Notes: generated by a model from the sequence alone, not told the origin. A stretch of 64,000 nucleotides of DNA from Rhodohalobacter halophilus (GCF_001715195.1 NZ_MDWE01000007.1:1-64000), one strand, 5' to 3'; shown: positions 17,144 to 27,819, numbered from the stretch's first letter. Program-made: numbers and translations.

Positions 17144-17645
17144 TAAAAAAAGTAGTTTTAGTGTACTTCCGGCGGAGTCTTGGGTGGCTCGATGTACGCA
17201 TTCCATGACGGTAAAACCATCTGTTATGGACACAATAAATCCATCTATTGGTAAACCGTGACTCGGCCTGAAGTCTTTATTATAAATGTCTGCCGCTCTT
17301 CACGCGCATCGCTCCGCTCTTGAATACAAATTCGGAGATACTTCCCGGCCAAAAGCGCGTTTCACAAACATTCAGAAAAAAGAACTTACTGAAGAGAGAT
17401 AAAATAGAATCGGATGGACAGGTCAACGTCGAACGCCAGTTGAAGGTGCATAAGGTACGGAGAAGAATTGGATTTCCAACTATGGGAAATAAGCTTTAGC
17501 TAAATGCTCAAATCATAGTTATTAATTGTATATCAGTAATATCCTTTTTGCTCGCAGATATTCTGCGAAAATCTGCGGTTTGCTTAGCAATACTCTGCGA
17601 GAAAGAAAGTAGGTGATGAGTATAAAGCCAAATACCTGACACTTG
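17144..17645. other. Gene-poor 502-bp region upstream of the DEAD-box helicase gene
   Basis: No supported gene. A 38-codon plus-strand frame at 17286-17402 is not recognisable. Near the right end, CTCGCAGA at 17551-17558 pairs with TCTGCGAG at 17594-17601, and between them the unit TCTGCG recurs, a pattern seen in dispersed intergenic repeats. The part next to 17143 is probably promoter and 5' leader of the helicase gene. Confidence 0.5.
17551..17602. repeat. TCTGCG-rich inverted repeat
   Basis: Three copies of the hexamer TCTGCG or its complement lie within about 50 bp, with outer arms CTCGCAGA and TCTGCGAG forming an 8-bp inverted repeat. It sits downstream of the cstA-like stop and could contribute to transcription end. 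It resembles dispersed repeats rather than a regulatory site. Confidence 0.45.
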
Positions 17646-19370
17646 CTACTCACTACTCTTCCTGCGAAAAAGAGTAAACGCCTCCAGCATAATCCAGAGT
17701 GAAAAACCGAGAATGATGGCTCCGAATGAGAATAGCAGCAGGTTAAAGTCAGATTCTCCCACGCCGGACCAGTCAAAAACGACCTGCTCAACCATGGCCC
17801 AGATCGTCATAAACAGGACAAAGATCATGGGAACAAGCGTGTATATTATCGGACGCCCCAGTCGTTTGAGCCAGATGGTGATTAACAACAAGCTAATTCC
17901 GGCAAGTAGTTGATTGGATGTGCCAAAAAGTGGCCAGAGAAGATATCCACCGGACCCTAAACCGCGCGGGCCCTCCGGCAGCAGAACAAGAGCCGCGCTG
18001 GTTCCCACAGCAACCATTGTGGAGGTGTGAAGTTGAGTGAGTGGTTTCACGTTGTACTCTTTGCCCAGCTCGTTCAAAATATAACGCATTAGCCGAACGG
18101 AAGTGTCCAGTGTAGTTGCGGCAAAACTGATGACGATCACTGCGATAATAGTTTGTGCGGCTTCCGGCGGGATCATTAATCCGGTTGCGAGATGGGCCGC
18201 GCCTTCCACAAAAATATTCAATCCTGTGGCTCCGGCTGCCTCAAAAGAGTGGTAGTTCTCTAAAAACTCTCCGGTTGTGTTGAAGTAGGTAACTATGGCT
18301 ACGATGGTAATCAGCGCCAGTGAACCTTCCCCAATGGCTCCAAGATATCCGACGAAACGAGCATCGGTCTCCTTATCCAGCTGTTTGGCCGTAGTTCCCG
18401 AGGACACCAGTCCGTGAAAGCCGGAGATCGCTCCGCAGGCAATCGTAATAAAGAGCAGAGGGAACCAGCTTACATCTCCCGTATCGGTGTTAGTTGGCGG
18501 CGCCGTTATTTCCGGACTGATCACAAAAAGGCCGAGATAGAGAATGGCCAAACCCAGAATAAGCTGATACGCGTTGATCAGATCACGTGGCTGAAGCAGC
18601 ATCCAAACCGGAAGCGTGGATGCAAAATAAACGTAAACCATCAACACGATAATCCAGGAGAGAAAGGCCAGCTCCACACCGGTGAGCCCCAGAAGTGAGA
18701 CCGTCTCCTCTCCTCCAAAATATTGAACCAGGTCGATTTGCAGCACCGGAACGTAGCTGGCAATGATGGCCGTGAAGTACATGACAACCAGTACAATGAT
18801 GGAGGGGATTAACATGTTCCCGCTTTTGCGATATGCCCTGAACCCAATCCAGATGGCCAGCGGAATCTGAATAAAGATGGAGAGGACCGTGGCCGGAAAA
18901 CTGATAAAGAGGTTCGATATTACCCAGGCAAATACGGCATTCACCATCAATACAAGAATGAGAATGATAAATAGGAATAGAAGTCTAGCCCGTCGCCCGA
19001 CCAGTTTATCAGCAAGTGTACCCACCGACTGCCCTTTGTTGCGAACCGAGAGTACCATGGTTCCAAAGTCGTGAACACCGGCGGCGAAGATGGTACCGAG
19101 CACCACCCAAAGCATCGCCGGAACCCAGCCCCAGTAAACGGCGATGGCCGGACCGACAATCGGGGCGGCCCCGGCTATAGAAGTGAAATGGTGACCGAGA
19201 AGTACAAACTTATTAGCCGGTACATAATCCCGACCGTCGTTGAATTCGTGTGCCGGAGTCATAAAATCCGGGTTGAGCTGATAGATCTTTTCAGCCAGAT
19301 ACTTTGAGTAGTATCGGTACCCGATAAAGAAAAGAATGAGCGATAATGCAGCGACTAAGCTTGCCGGCAC
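17646..19370 (-). CDS. cstA: CstA family peptide/pyruvate transporter
   Basis: A 574-residue polytopic inner-membrane protein of the CstA/BtsT family, which imports pyruvate or peptides under carbon limitation. The N-terminal GYRYYSKYLAEKIY, then PTxxxEFNDGRDYVP-like and HHFTSIAGAAPIVGPAIAVYWGW, then VHDFG are family hallmarks; about 14-16 hydrophobic helices follow. Start is GTG at 19370, because no ATG fits and the first helix begins immediately after. It is slightly shorter than E. coli CstA (701 aa), as usual for the short form. It is flanked on its 5' side by a repeat-rich 223-bp spacer. Confidence 0.9.
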   Translation of the reverse strand: MPASLVAALSLILFFIGYRYYSKYLAEKIYQLNPDFMTPAHEFNDGRDYVPANKFVLLGHHFTSIAGAAPIVGPAIAVYWGWVPAMLWVVLGTIFAAGVHDFGTMVLSVRNKGQSVGTLADKLVGRRARLLFLFIILILVLMVNAVFAWVISNLFISFPATVLSIFIQIPLAIWIGFRAYRKSGNMLIPSIIVLVVMYFTAIIASYVPVLQIDLVQYFGGEETVSLLGLTGVELAFLSWIIVLMVYVYFASTLPVWMLLQPRDLINAYQLILGLAILYLGLFVISPEITAPPTNTDTGDVSWFPLLFITIACGAISGFHGLVSSGTTAKQLDKETDARFVGYLGAIGEGSLALITIVAIVTYFNTTGEFLENYHSFEAAGATGLNIFVEGAAHLATGLMIPPEAAQTIIAVIVISFAATTLDTSVRLMRYILNELGKEYNVKPLTQLHTSTMVAVGTSAALVLLPEGPRGLGSGGYLLWPLFGTSNQLLAGISLLLITIWLKRLGRPIIYTLVPMIFVLFMTIWAMVEQVVFDWSGVGESDFNLLLFSFGAIILGFSLWIMLEAFTLFRRKSSE

Positions 19371-19448
19371 AGTTCGATGGGTTTATAGAGCGTTGTCGGA
19401 TTCAACCTTCAAAATAAACTTTTAGTATAAATGTGCAATTTTGAATAA

Positions 19449-19503
19449 GCCACGGAAGCACGGAAAAACATAAAATTTTCAGTGAATTCCGTGCTTCCGT
19501 GGC
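19449..19503. repeat. Perfect 17-bp inverted repeat
   Basis: GCCACGGAAGCACGGAA at 19449-19465 and its exact complement at 19487-19503 flank a 21-nt AT-rich loop. A partial third copy (TTTCCGTGTTTCCATGGC) follows at 19571-19588. The whole spacer between the M16 peptidase and cstA is built of such repeats. No T-run follows, so a terminator role is doubtful. Confidence 0.75.
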
Positions 19504-19551
19504 AAATAATCTAGCTGCAAAATATAACACCCCACACTGCTTACGCAGCAC

Positions 19552-19565
19552 TCCCCTCGAGGGGA
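19552..19565. repeat. CCCCTCGAGGGG palindrome (second perfect copy)
   Basis: Identical in 14 bp to 6632-6645 and preceded by the similar context GCAGCACT. It lies 28 bp downstream of the M16 peptidase stop. Confidence 0.7.
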
Positions 19566-19593
19566 GATTTTTTCCGTGTTTCCATGGCTAAGC

Positions 19594-22416
19594 CTAGTTA
19601 TTCAACAATACCGGATCTCCATAACCCAGCCCACTCAGTCTGTCAAGCTGTGTTCGGGCGTCGCCTACAATCACGTAGTACATACGATCAGGGTTGGCGT
19701 ATTTTCTTGCCAGCTCGCTGATCTCCTCACGGCTCATCTTACGAACAATCTCCTGCTGAGCATTGATGTAATCGGCCGACCAACCGTTGGCGCTCATGGT
19801 TTGAAGTATTCCCAGCTTGGCTCCAAGCGTTTCAAATGCACGGGCATTACTCTTCAGCAGAAAACTTTGGGTGTTGTCAAGATCCTGCTCGGTAAATGAG
19901 CCCGGGTAATCTGCCATAATATCCCGGATCAACTCGACGGCCTCGAAGGTGATGTTGCTTCTCACGCCACTGCTCACGGTAAACGGGCCCGGCAAATTGC
20001 TGCCCGAAAATCCGGATCGGATGCCGTAGGTGTATCCCTTGCCTTCCCGAAGCTCTTGCGTGAGTCGCGATGCAAATCCGCCTCCTCCCAGAATGTAGTT
20101 CATCACCGTAGCGGGAAAGTAATCCTCATCGGTTTCGGGCATGGCCAGGTAGCCAATTCTCAAAACAGATTGTGAGGCATTGGGTACATCATAAAAATAG
20201 ACGGAAGATTCTTCTAACGGCTCAGGCATGGTTATAGACGGCAAATTCACGTCTACTGCCTCCCAGCGCGACTCCAGATCTGAAAGTGAGGCAACTGTAT
20301 TTTCCCGGTTGATAGCCCCCGCTACATGAAAAGTGGCGACGGATGGCGAAATATATGCGTCATAGTATGCTTTCAGGTCGTCGATGGTGATTGCCTCCAC
20401 GCTCTCTTCAGTTCCAAGAGGACTGAATGACAGAATATGATCCTCTCCATACAGCAGTTTGTTAAACTCATTTGTAGCAATGCTGTTAGGGTTTGATTGC
20501 TGCTGAGCAATTCGGCTCATTACACTCTGTTTGGCCAGGTTAAATTCGCGTTCATCCCAGCGGGGTTCGAGTAAAATCTCCTCAATAAGATCGAGGGTTG
20601 CTTCGTAGTTTCTGGCAAGTGTATTTCCGGTAATCGTAAAGTACTGACTGCCTGAGCTTACGTTTATATTTGCCCCCAGTAGTGCAATTGCTTGTTCCAA
20701 TTCAACAGGAGTTTTATTGACTGTTCCGCGCGTCATTAGATCAGCCAGCAGATTCGCGACACCAGTTTTCTCGGGATCTTCTACCAAAAGACCGCCGTCA
20801 ATCCGGATATTGAATTGAACCAGCGGCAGCTCCCGGTTTTCTATACCGTACACTTTCATCCCGTTACTATGCTCAGAAGTCCATACTTGCGGAACAGTAA
20901 TCTCTGGCTCAGGTCCGTAAGGCGGTTCCTCACTTCGATCAAATGATGAAGGAGTCCGTTCGTATGCAGTATCTTCCGGCAATACAAAATCCTCTCCCTC
21001 AGCTCCCTGAACAATCTCTTCGGTTACCACATCAGCCTCCTCCGATCCGGTCAAAATGAGATCGGTCTGACCGCGCGGCACAAAACTGGTAGCTACGTAA
21101 TGCTTGTCCTTGATGTACTGATGATATACCCGATCTACATCCTCGAGAGTCACATCCAGTGTTTTTTGGATATCCTGATTGATGTAACCCGGGTCATCCG
21201 CAAAGATGTTGTATTGAGCTAACTGAAATGCTTTGCCCAACACGCTGGACAGGCCGTTATAGAAACTTGTTTCAATTCCGGCTTTTGTCCGCTGTAGATC
21301 ATCTTCAGTAAACCCGTTCTCTTCATATCGCTCAAAAGCTTCCTCGATGCCCGTTAACACTTCGTTCAGGTTCACGCCGGAATATCCTCTGACCCGTAGG
21401 GTGATCTCACCGGCAAGCTCTGAATTACTGCTGTACATACTCGCACCGGAGGTGAGTTCCTTCTCATCCACGAGTACTTCATAAAGCGGAGCCGTTCTCC
21501 CGTCTGAAAGTAACTGGGCCAGAATTTGAAGTGCATATGCATCTTCGTGATAATTCTCCACTCCGGGCCAGGTCAGCCGAAGCTCCGGCAGGCGGGCGTA
21601 ATTATCCTCGTGGTATAACTTTTTGGTCTCATTCAATTCAGCAGGTTGTTTTTCCAACGGCTCAATTTCGTCTCCGCGTGGAATCTCATCAAAATATTTG
21701 TGAACCCATTCGCGGGCCTGATCCGAATCAAAATCACCGGCAATCACCAGCGTGGCGTTATTGGGTACATACCATGTGTTGTAGAAGTTTACCACGTCAT
21801 CCAGTGTAGCCGCCTGAAGGTCATCCAGAGAGCCGATTACCTGCCAGTTATACGGATGGCCTTCCGGGTATAGGTTCTTCCCGATTACATAGCCGGTATG
21901 GCCATAAGGTGCATTATCCACTCCCTGTCGCTTCTCGTTTTTTACAACCTGCTTCTCTTTCTCAAGCACCATCTCATTCACCGTGTTGATGAAAAAGCCC
22001 ATCTTGTCAGCTTCTGCCCAGATCATCTTTTCAAGGGCATCATTCGGTACGGTTTGAAAATAATTTGTCCGGTCACGACTGGTGGAGCCGTTCGCTCCCG
22101 ATCCTCCAATTCTTGCACTCATCTGATCCAATCCGCCACGGCCCAGGTTCTCCGACTCAAGAAACAGCAGGTGCTCAAAAAGGTGAGCAAACCCGGTTCG
22201 TCCCGGAAGCTCGCGGGCTGAACCAACGTGAAATGTGAGCGCCACCGCGGTTACGGGGTCAGAATCATCTTTATGAAAAATAACCTCCAGACCGTTGTCG
22301 AGGGTGAACTTCTCATATTCTACGGAAAAATCTGTTTCTGATGACGAACTGCAGGCGCCGGCCAGAAATAGCATCGCGCCAAAAATGGTTGCAAAAATCG
22401 GATAGGATAACTTCAT
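19594..22416 (-). CDS. Lipoprotein M16 family zinc peptidase (double-domain, insulinase-like)
   Basis: A 940-residue exported peptidase containing two M16 halves. The signal peptide ends at lipobox LAGAC with acylated Cys22, so it is anchored in the outer or inner membrane. The inverted zinc motif HLFEH is at 78-82 in the first half; the second half, from about 530, lacks HxxEH and is the structural partner that closes the clam-shell. The open frame extends to 22506, but the ATG at 22416 directly starts the lipoprotein signal, so it was chosen. It probably degrades peptides in the periplasm. Divergent from ispH. Confidence 0.93.
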   Translation of the reverse strand: MKLSYPIFATIFGAMLFLAGACSSSSETDFSVEYEKFTLDNGLEVIFHKDDSDPVTAVALTFHVGSARELPGRTGFAHLFEHLLFLESENLGRGGLDQMSARIGGSGANGSTSRDRTNYFQTVPNDALEKMIWAEADKMGFFINTVNEMVLEKEKQVVKNEKRQGVDNAPYGHTGYVIGKNLYPEGHPYNWQVIGSLDDLQAATLDDVVNFYNTWYVPNNATLVIAGDFDSDQAREWVHKYFDEIPRGDEIEPLEKQPAELNETKKLYHEDNYARLPELRLTWPGVENYHEDAYALQILAQLLSDGRTAPLYEVLVDEKELTSGASMYSSNSELAGEITLRVRGYSGVNLNEVLTGIEEAFERYEENGFTEDDLQRTKAGIETSFYNGLSSVLGKAFQLAQYNIFADDPGYINQDIQKTLDVTLEDVDRVYHQYIKDKHYVATSFVPRGQTDLILTGSEEADVVTEEIVQGAEGEDFVLPEDTAYERTPSSFDRSEEPPYGPEPEITVPQVWTSEHSNGMKVYGIENRELPLVQFNIRIDGGLLVEDPEKTGVANLLADLMTRGTVNKTPVELEQAIALLGANINVSSGSQYFTITGNTLARNYEATLDLIEEILLEPRWDEREFNLAKQSVMSRIAQQQSNPNSIATNEFNKLLYGEDHILSFSPLGTEESVEAITIDDLKAYYDAYISPSVATFHVAGAINRENTVASLSDLESRWEAVDVNLPSITMPEPLEESSVYFYDVPNASQSVLRIGYLAMPETDEDYFPATVMNYILGGGGFASRLTQELREGKGYTYGIRSGFSGSNLPGPFTVSSGVRSNITFEAVELIRDIMADYPGSFTEQDLDNTQSFLLKSNARAFETLGAKLGILQTMSANGWSADYINAQQEIVRKMSREEISELARKYANPDRMYYVIVGDARTQLDRLSGLGYGDPVLLNN

Positions 22417-22547
22417 GTGGTGTGTACTTTTGGTTGACGTGTTCAGATGGGAATGTACATGATTCAATCGGAAAATATAGCCCATGATTGTAAAAAATTG
22501 AATCATCTTCTCACATCAAGTGTTTCTCTGATGAACTTTGTATCTTT

Positions 22548-22577
22548 TTGATTCTTTAAAAATTGATTCTTTAAAAA
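22548..22577. repeat. 15-bp perfect tandem direct repeat upstream of ispH
   Basis: TTGATTCTTTAAAAA occurs twice back to back (22548-22562 and 22563-22577), ending 21 nt before the ispH start. It falls in the promoter/leader space shared with the divergent M16 peptidase gene. It could be a replication-slippage duplication or a repeated binding site. Confidence 0.7.
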
Positions 22578-22598
22578 ATTTGACCCCAAACCCAGCCC

Positions 22599-23849
22599 AT
22601 GGCCCGTAAAGAGTTTGAAATTCCGGCGATGTTTAAATCGCCCATCATCCGCAAAGTAAAAGAGGCAAACAAAATCACCGATCCGCGCAAGAAGGACCTT
22701 GCCCCAACCGAGCTGGACTTCGGACCGGTCACATTTTTAATTCCGCGCCACTTCGGGTTTTGCTACGGAGTAGAGAACGCCATCGACATCGCCTATCGAA
22801 CTGTGGAAGAGAATCCCGGAAAGAATATCTACCTGCTCAGCGAGATGATTCACAACCCCACGGTGAATGAGGACCTGCAAAAACGCGGAGTGAAATTCCT
22901 TTTTGATACCGACGGGTCGGTTCGAATTCCTATTGAGGATCTCTCTGAAGGTGATGTCGTGATTGTACCCGCGTTTGGAACTACACTCGAGATAGGTGAA
23001 AAGCTGAAAGCCAAGGGGATCGACCCATATCAATATAACACCACCTGTCCGTTTGTGGAGAAGGTTTGGAAACGAGGTAATCAGCTGGGGAAAAAAGGGT
23101 ACAGCCTGGTGGTTCATGGCAAGCATCAACATGAAGAGACCCGGGCAACCTTTTCGCACAGCGCCGATCACTCTCCAACCGTGGTTGTGCTGAACCCTGA
23201 AGAGGCGCAAGTCCTGGCCGATATTATGACCGAAAAGCGTCCAATCGAAGATTTTGAAAGGTATTTTGGCCACAAGAGCACCGACGGGTTCGATCCGCTA
23301 AAAGATCTGGAGTTCTTTGGCGTGATCAATCAGACCACTATGCTGGCAACGGAGACACAGCAGGTAATGGAGATCCTGAAAACCGCCGCAAGGGAGCGGT
23401 TTGGAGAAGAGAATGTGCTTGATCATTTTGCCGACACATCCGATACACTCTGCTACGCCACCAATGAAAATCAATCTGCCACATACGCCCTGGCCGATGC
23501 AAAACCGGATATCGCCGTTGTGGTGGGCGGTTACAACTCCTCAAACACCATGCACCTGGTGGAAATACTGGAGCATCACTGCCCGACCTTTCATATCCGT
23601 GATGCCGAAGAGTTTGATTCAACAAAAGAAATTCATCACTTCAATCAGTGGGAAAAAGAGATGAAGAAGACCGAAGACTGGCTGCCTACTGATCAGAGAA
23701 ACCTGAAAATTGCCCTTACCTCCGGCGCTTCCTGCCCGGATGTGCTGGTGGATGAGGTGATGCTTAAGATTTTGTCACTGTTTGATGAGACGAAGGCGTT
23801 GGACGACATACTGCGACCTTTTGAAGAGAAGCTGATTGCGGAGGGTTGA
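22599..23849 (+). CDS. ispH: 4-hydroxy-3-methylbut-2-enyl diphosphate reductase
   Basis: Last step of the MEP isoprenoid pathway: an iron-sulfur enzyme reducing HMBPP to IPP and DMAPP. The three cluster-binding cysteines are Cys55 (FGFCYGVENA), Cys151 (TTCPFVEKVW) and Cys379 (SGASCPDV). At 416 residues it is the long form known from cyanobacteria, plants and many Bacteroidota, with an extra N-terminus and internal insertions relative to the 316-residue E. coli protein. Cytoplasmic. Convergent with the YbbR gene, 7 bp away. No MEP neighbours are present. Confidence 0.95.
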   Translation: MARKEFEIPAMFKSPIIRKVKEANKITDPRKKDLAPTELDFGPVTFLIPRHFGFCYGVENAIDIAYRTVEENPGKNIYLLSEMIHNPTVNEDLQKRGVKFLFDTDGSVRIPIEDLSEGDVVIVPAFGTTLEIGEKLKAKGIDPYQYNTTCPFVEKVWKRGNQLGKKGYSLVVHGKHQHEETRATFSHSADHSPTVVVLNPEEAQVLADIMTEKRPIEDFERYFGHKSTDGFDPLKDLEFFGVINQTTMLATETQQVMEILKTAARERFGEENVLDHFADTSDTLCYATNENQSATYALADAKPDIAVVVGGYNSSNTMHLVEILEHHCPTFHIRDAEEFDSTKEIHHFNQWEKEMKKTEDWLPTDQRNLKIALTSGASCPDVLVDEVMLKILSLFDETKALDDILRPFEEKLIAEG

Positions 23850-23856
23850 CTGAAAG

Positions 23857-24861
23857 TCAGTCCGGGATAATATTGAAGTAGGAGACCCGTGGAGGTTGAA
23901 AACTTCTGAGGCGTATTTCATAATTATCGTTCACAATTTCAATATTGGGTACGATATAACCGGTGTCATCCAGTTCCAGATCTTCGAAATTTACATAGGC
24001 TGCAAAAGGGCGGGTCCCCTGAACTTCTGAGTATTGATGGATAGGTACATCAAACCGAACGATAATCGATGATGGATTAAAAGAGACGGCCTGGCCTGAG
24101 GGTAAATTTCTTGTGCGAATGGGTACCCGTACTTCTGCTTCGGTAAATTCAGCAACATCAACACGAAAGGTGATTTCTGAGGCATCAACTGAAAGTCCGC
24201 CGGAAGGAGAGCGTAGTTTAACAGTTCGTTCAAGGCTTTGATGTACATCGTCAAGCGATACCTGTACTGTTTCCCAGCCATTAAGTTCATCCAGTATCGA
24301 GTCGGCCCCTGTAAGGGTAACACTATCCGGCTCTATGGTTGGAGTTCCAATTAACCCAAACTGACTTCGCAGATTGAGATCTATTCTGGATATAACCGGT
24401 ACTCGCTTGGTCGCTTTCTCTTCCGTCTCGATGGTTAACATCAGCGGTTCCACCTGTACCACGTTTAGGTCAGAAAAAGGCCCCGACATATTGCGAATCT
24501 GCTCAAATAGATTAATCTGCTGATTTTCTGCATTCAGATTCACTCTCGGCGGATTGCTGTAGAGTGAGATGAGCTGCCACCCTTCCCCGGTTACACTTAC
24601 CGTAGCATGATCGGGTACTTCGCTGCGCAACGCAAGGTGATCCGGCAGATTGGTCAATACAATCGGCACTTCTACCGAGATATTGAAATCGCGATTCATG
24701 TTCACCACAAACCACAAGCTCAAAGCAAATACAAATGCGATTGAAAAAGCGACAACCTTTTCGCGGGCAAACAGATCTTGCTCGTCGGGATCTTCGGCCT
24801 CCGCCTCAGTCGAGGTAAAGAATGCTTTGAAACGTTCAGTTAGAAATTTCAGGAAATTCAT
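23857..24861 (-). CDS. YbbR domain protein (CdaR-like)
   Basis: A 334-residue membrane-anchored protein. A short cytoplasmic N-terminus, one transmembrane helix (about 37-57, VVAFSIAFVFALSLWFVV) and a periplasmic region of YbbR repeats (four would fit the length) match CdaR, the regulator of the diadenylate cyclase CdaA. The open frame runs to 24900, but ATG at 24861 avoids a non-family extension and sits 22 nt after the dciA stop. No cdaA gene is adjacent, so the usual cdaA-cdaR pairing is broken within this window. Third gene of the recF-dciA-ybbR run. Confidence 0.82.
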   Translation of the reverse strand: MNFLKFLTERFKAFFTSTEAEAEDPDEQDLFAREKVVAFSIAFVFALSLWFVVNMNRDFNISVEVPIVLTNLPDHLALRSEVPDHATVSVTGEGWQLISLYSNPPRVNLNAENQQINLFEQIRNMSGPFSDLNVVQVEPLMLTIETEEKATKRVPVISRIDLNLRSQFGLIGTPTIEPDSVTLTGADSILDELNGWETVQVSLDDVHQSLERTVKLRSPSGGLSVDASEITFRVDVAEFTEAEVRVPIRTRNLPSGQAVSFNPSSIIVRFDVPIHQYSEVQGTRPFAAYVNFEDLELDDTGYIVPNIEIVNDNYEIRLRSFQPPRVSYFNIIPD

Positions 24862-24883
24862 GCCTATAATATGCAGATTAAAT

Positions 24884-25180
24884 TTATGCTCGCACAACAA
24901 TTTCTTTCACAACTTTCGAGCCAACCTTCTCATTCAGGCGCTTGGCAATGGAGAATCGGTTGGCGTGAATTTCGTGTCGCCACACTTCGCTCTCCACATT
25001 TACGAAAAGTTTGTCCCCCTCAAACCGAAGATTTTTTGTAACGGCACTGATATTCTCCCCAACAACTTCCGGCCAAAAGTGCAGTACCATACCCCGCCTC
25101 AGTTCAGTTTTCTGAGGTATTTTCTGCATGAAGTTTTTCAGGAGCCGTTCGATCGACTCCGGTTTTTTCCCAAAAGCCAT
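24884..25180 (-). CDS. dciA: DUF721 / DciA-type protein
   Basis: A 98-residue protein of the DUF721 family, which includes DciA, the ancestral loader or operator of the DnaB replicative helicase. The family pattern is visible in the central WPEVVGENISAVTKN and the closing strand segment LFVNVESEVWRHEI. It starts 3 nt after the recF stop, so the two are translationally linked. Its place beside recF and within 7 kb of dnaA supports a replication role. The helicase-loading function is inferred from family, not seen. Confidence 0.82.
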   Translation of the reverse strand: MAFGKKPESIERLLKNFMQKIPQKTELRRGMVLHFWPEVVGENISAVTKNLRFEGDKLFVNVESEVWRHEIHANRFSIAKRLNEKVGSKVVKEIVVRA

Positions 25181-25183
25181 AGG

Positions 25184-26314
25184 TTAAAATCTGCGTGAAA
25201 CGGTTCCGTTCTCTACTGTGAACCATGCATTCGTCTCAACCCCGTCGAACTGACTGACGCTGAATGGCCGGTCGGTAGCTGAGGTTATAAACGTTTGACC
25301 GCTGTGTTTCGTGAGTGTTTCCGTTATTACATCAATTTTATGCTGGTCCAGATTGCCAAAAACATCATCCAGCAGCATGATCGGGAGATCGTCCAACTGA
25401 TCGGTATAGTAAAAAAGCTGAGCCATTTTCAGCGCCATTGAGAAAAGACGGTGTTGTCCCTGAGATCCATACTTTCGAAGTTCCATTTCATCAAGATAAA
25501 AAACAATCTCATCTCTATGGGGGCCGGTGAGTGTCTGCTCACGCTCGGCCTCTTTCTCAAAGTCATCCTCAAGCAGCTCCCTGTAACGTTTTTGGATCTC
25601 TTCAGGGCTACTTAAATTATCGGATATGGTTTGATACTCAAGCGTGGGTTCCAGTTTTAGCTCAGAGATAGTTCGGTACTGAAGCGCCAAATACCGCTTG
25701 AACTGGTTTAAAACTTCTGATCGTTTAAAAATAATGGACGCGCCGACTTCTGTGATCTGTTCATCCCACGGCTCCAGGTAGGTTTTCAGCATCGACAGGG
25801 ATCCTCGAAATTCCTGCAGCAGTTTATTTCGCTGTTTTCTGATCTTCCTGAATTTCATCAGGTCTCGCAAGTATTTGGGGGATATCTGGCTGATTAGAGA
25901 GTCGAGAAAAGATCGCCTCTCAGCCGGCCCGTCGCTGGTTAATTTTTTATCCTCAGGGCTTAAAACGACAACCGGAACCATCCCAATCAGATCTGAAAGT
26001 CTGTCGAGCGGACTGTCGTTCACAAAGATCTTTTTTCCTTCACCTTTGGAGTAACTGCAGCTTACTTTAAATGATGCGCGAATTTCTCCCTCAAAATCGC
26101 CATCAACCATAAAGTATTTTTCATCATGATTTGGCACATACATATCACTTGAAGCAACAAAACTGCGACTCATGCAGAGGTAATGAATGGCGTCAATTAA
26201 ATTCGTTTTTCCCGAACCGTTCTGTCCGGTAATCAGGTTGATATGCGGGGCAAATCGGACCTCGGTCTCCGTGTGGTTTCGAAAGTAGCGTAACTTGAGT
26301 CGATTTATGCGCAT
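25184..26314 (-). CDS. recF: DNA replication and repair protein RecF
   Basis: A 376-residue SMC-like ATPase that helps load RecA at gaps with RecO and RecR. Walker A GQNGSGKT is at 30-37, the ABC-type signature SQGQHRLFSMALK is in the C-terminal half, and Walker B reads IMLLDDVFGNLD. Length is typical. First gene of a minus-strand cluster with dciA and the YbbR gene. It lies about 5 kb from dnaA instead of directly behind it as in classic dnaA-dnaN-recF order. Confidence 0.95.
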   Translation of the reverse strand: MRINRLKLRYFRNHTETEVRFAPHINLITGQNGSGKTNLIDAIHYLCMSRSFVASSDMYVPNHDEKYFMVDGDFEGEIRASFKVSCSYSKGEGKKIFVNDSPLDRLSDLIGMVPVVVLSPEDKKLTSDGPAERRSFLDSLISQISPKYLRDLMKFRKIRKQRNKLLQEFRGSLSMLKTYLEPWDEQITEVGASIIFKRSEVLNQFKRYLALQYRTISELKLEPTLEYQTISDNLSSPEEIQKRYRELLEDDFEKEAEREQTLTGPHRDEIVFYLDEMELRKYGSQGQHRLFSMALKMAQLFYYTDQLDDLPIMLLDDVFGNLDQHKIDVITETLTKHSGQTFITSATDRPFSVSQFDGVETNAWFTVENGTVSRRF

Positions 26315-26403
26315 CTTCTACATTTCATGAGTTTCATCAGCAGCACAAAATACATGAATTATTGATGAGTCTCAGGTACAACTGCGGGCCTCATCATTTT
26401 GAG

Positions 26404-26439
26404 CTATAAAAAAAGGGACAGCGATAAAACTGTCCCTTT
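26404..26439 (-). terminator. Intrinsic terminator of eno
   Basis: AAAGGGACAG at 26412-26421 pairs with CTGTCCCTTT at 26430-26439 around an 8-nt loop. Read on the minus strand, the stem is followed by a T-run, the canonical form, 22 nt after the eno stop. Confidence 0.85.
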
Positions 26440-26461
26440 GAAAATGTTAGATCTTGAAGGA

Positions 26462-27763
<1,302 letters not shown>

Positions 27764-27819
27764 TTAGTTACTATATATATTAAAGGTACTGCTAAATTCA
27801 CTCAGGTAGAAACATAACG

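Noticed and set aside
17286-17402. A 38-codon plus-strand frame in the helicase upstream region
   Set aside because: It has an ATG and plausible composition, but there is no ribosome-binding site, no family match and no coupled neighbour.
22737-23273. A 178-codon minus-strand frame opposite ispH
   Set aside because: It is antisense to a clear ispH whose Fe-S cysteines are intact. No family resemblance in the shadow frame.
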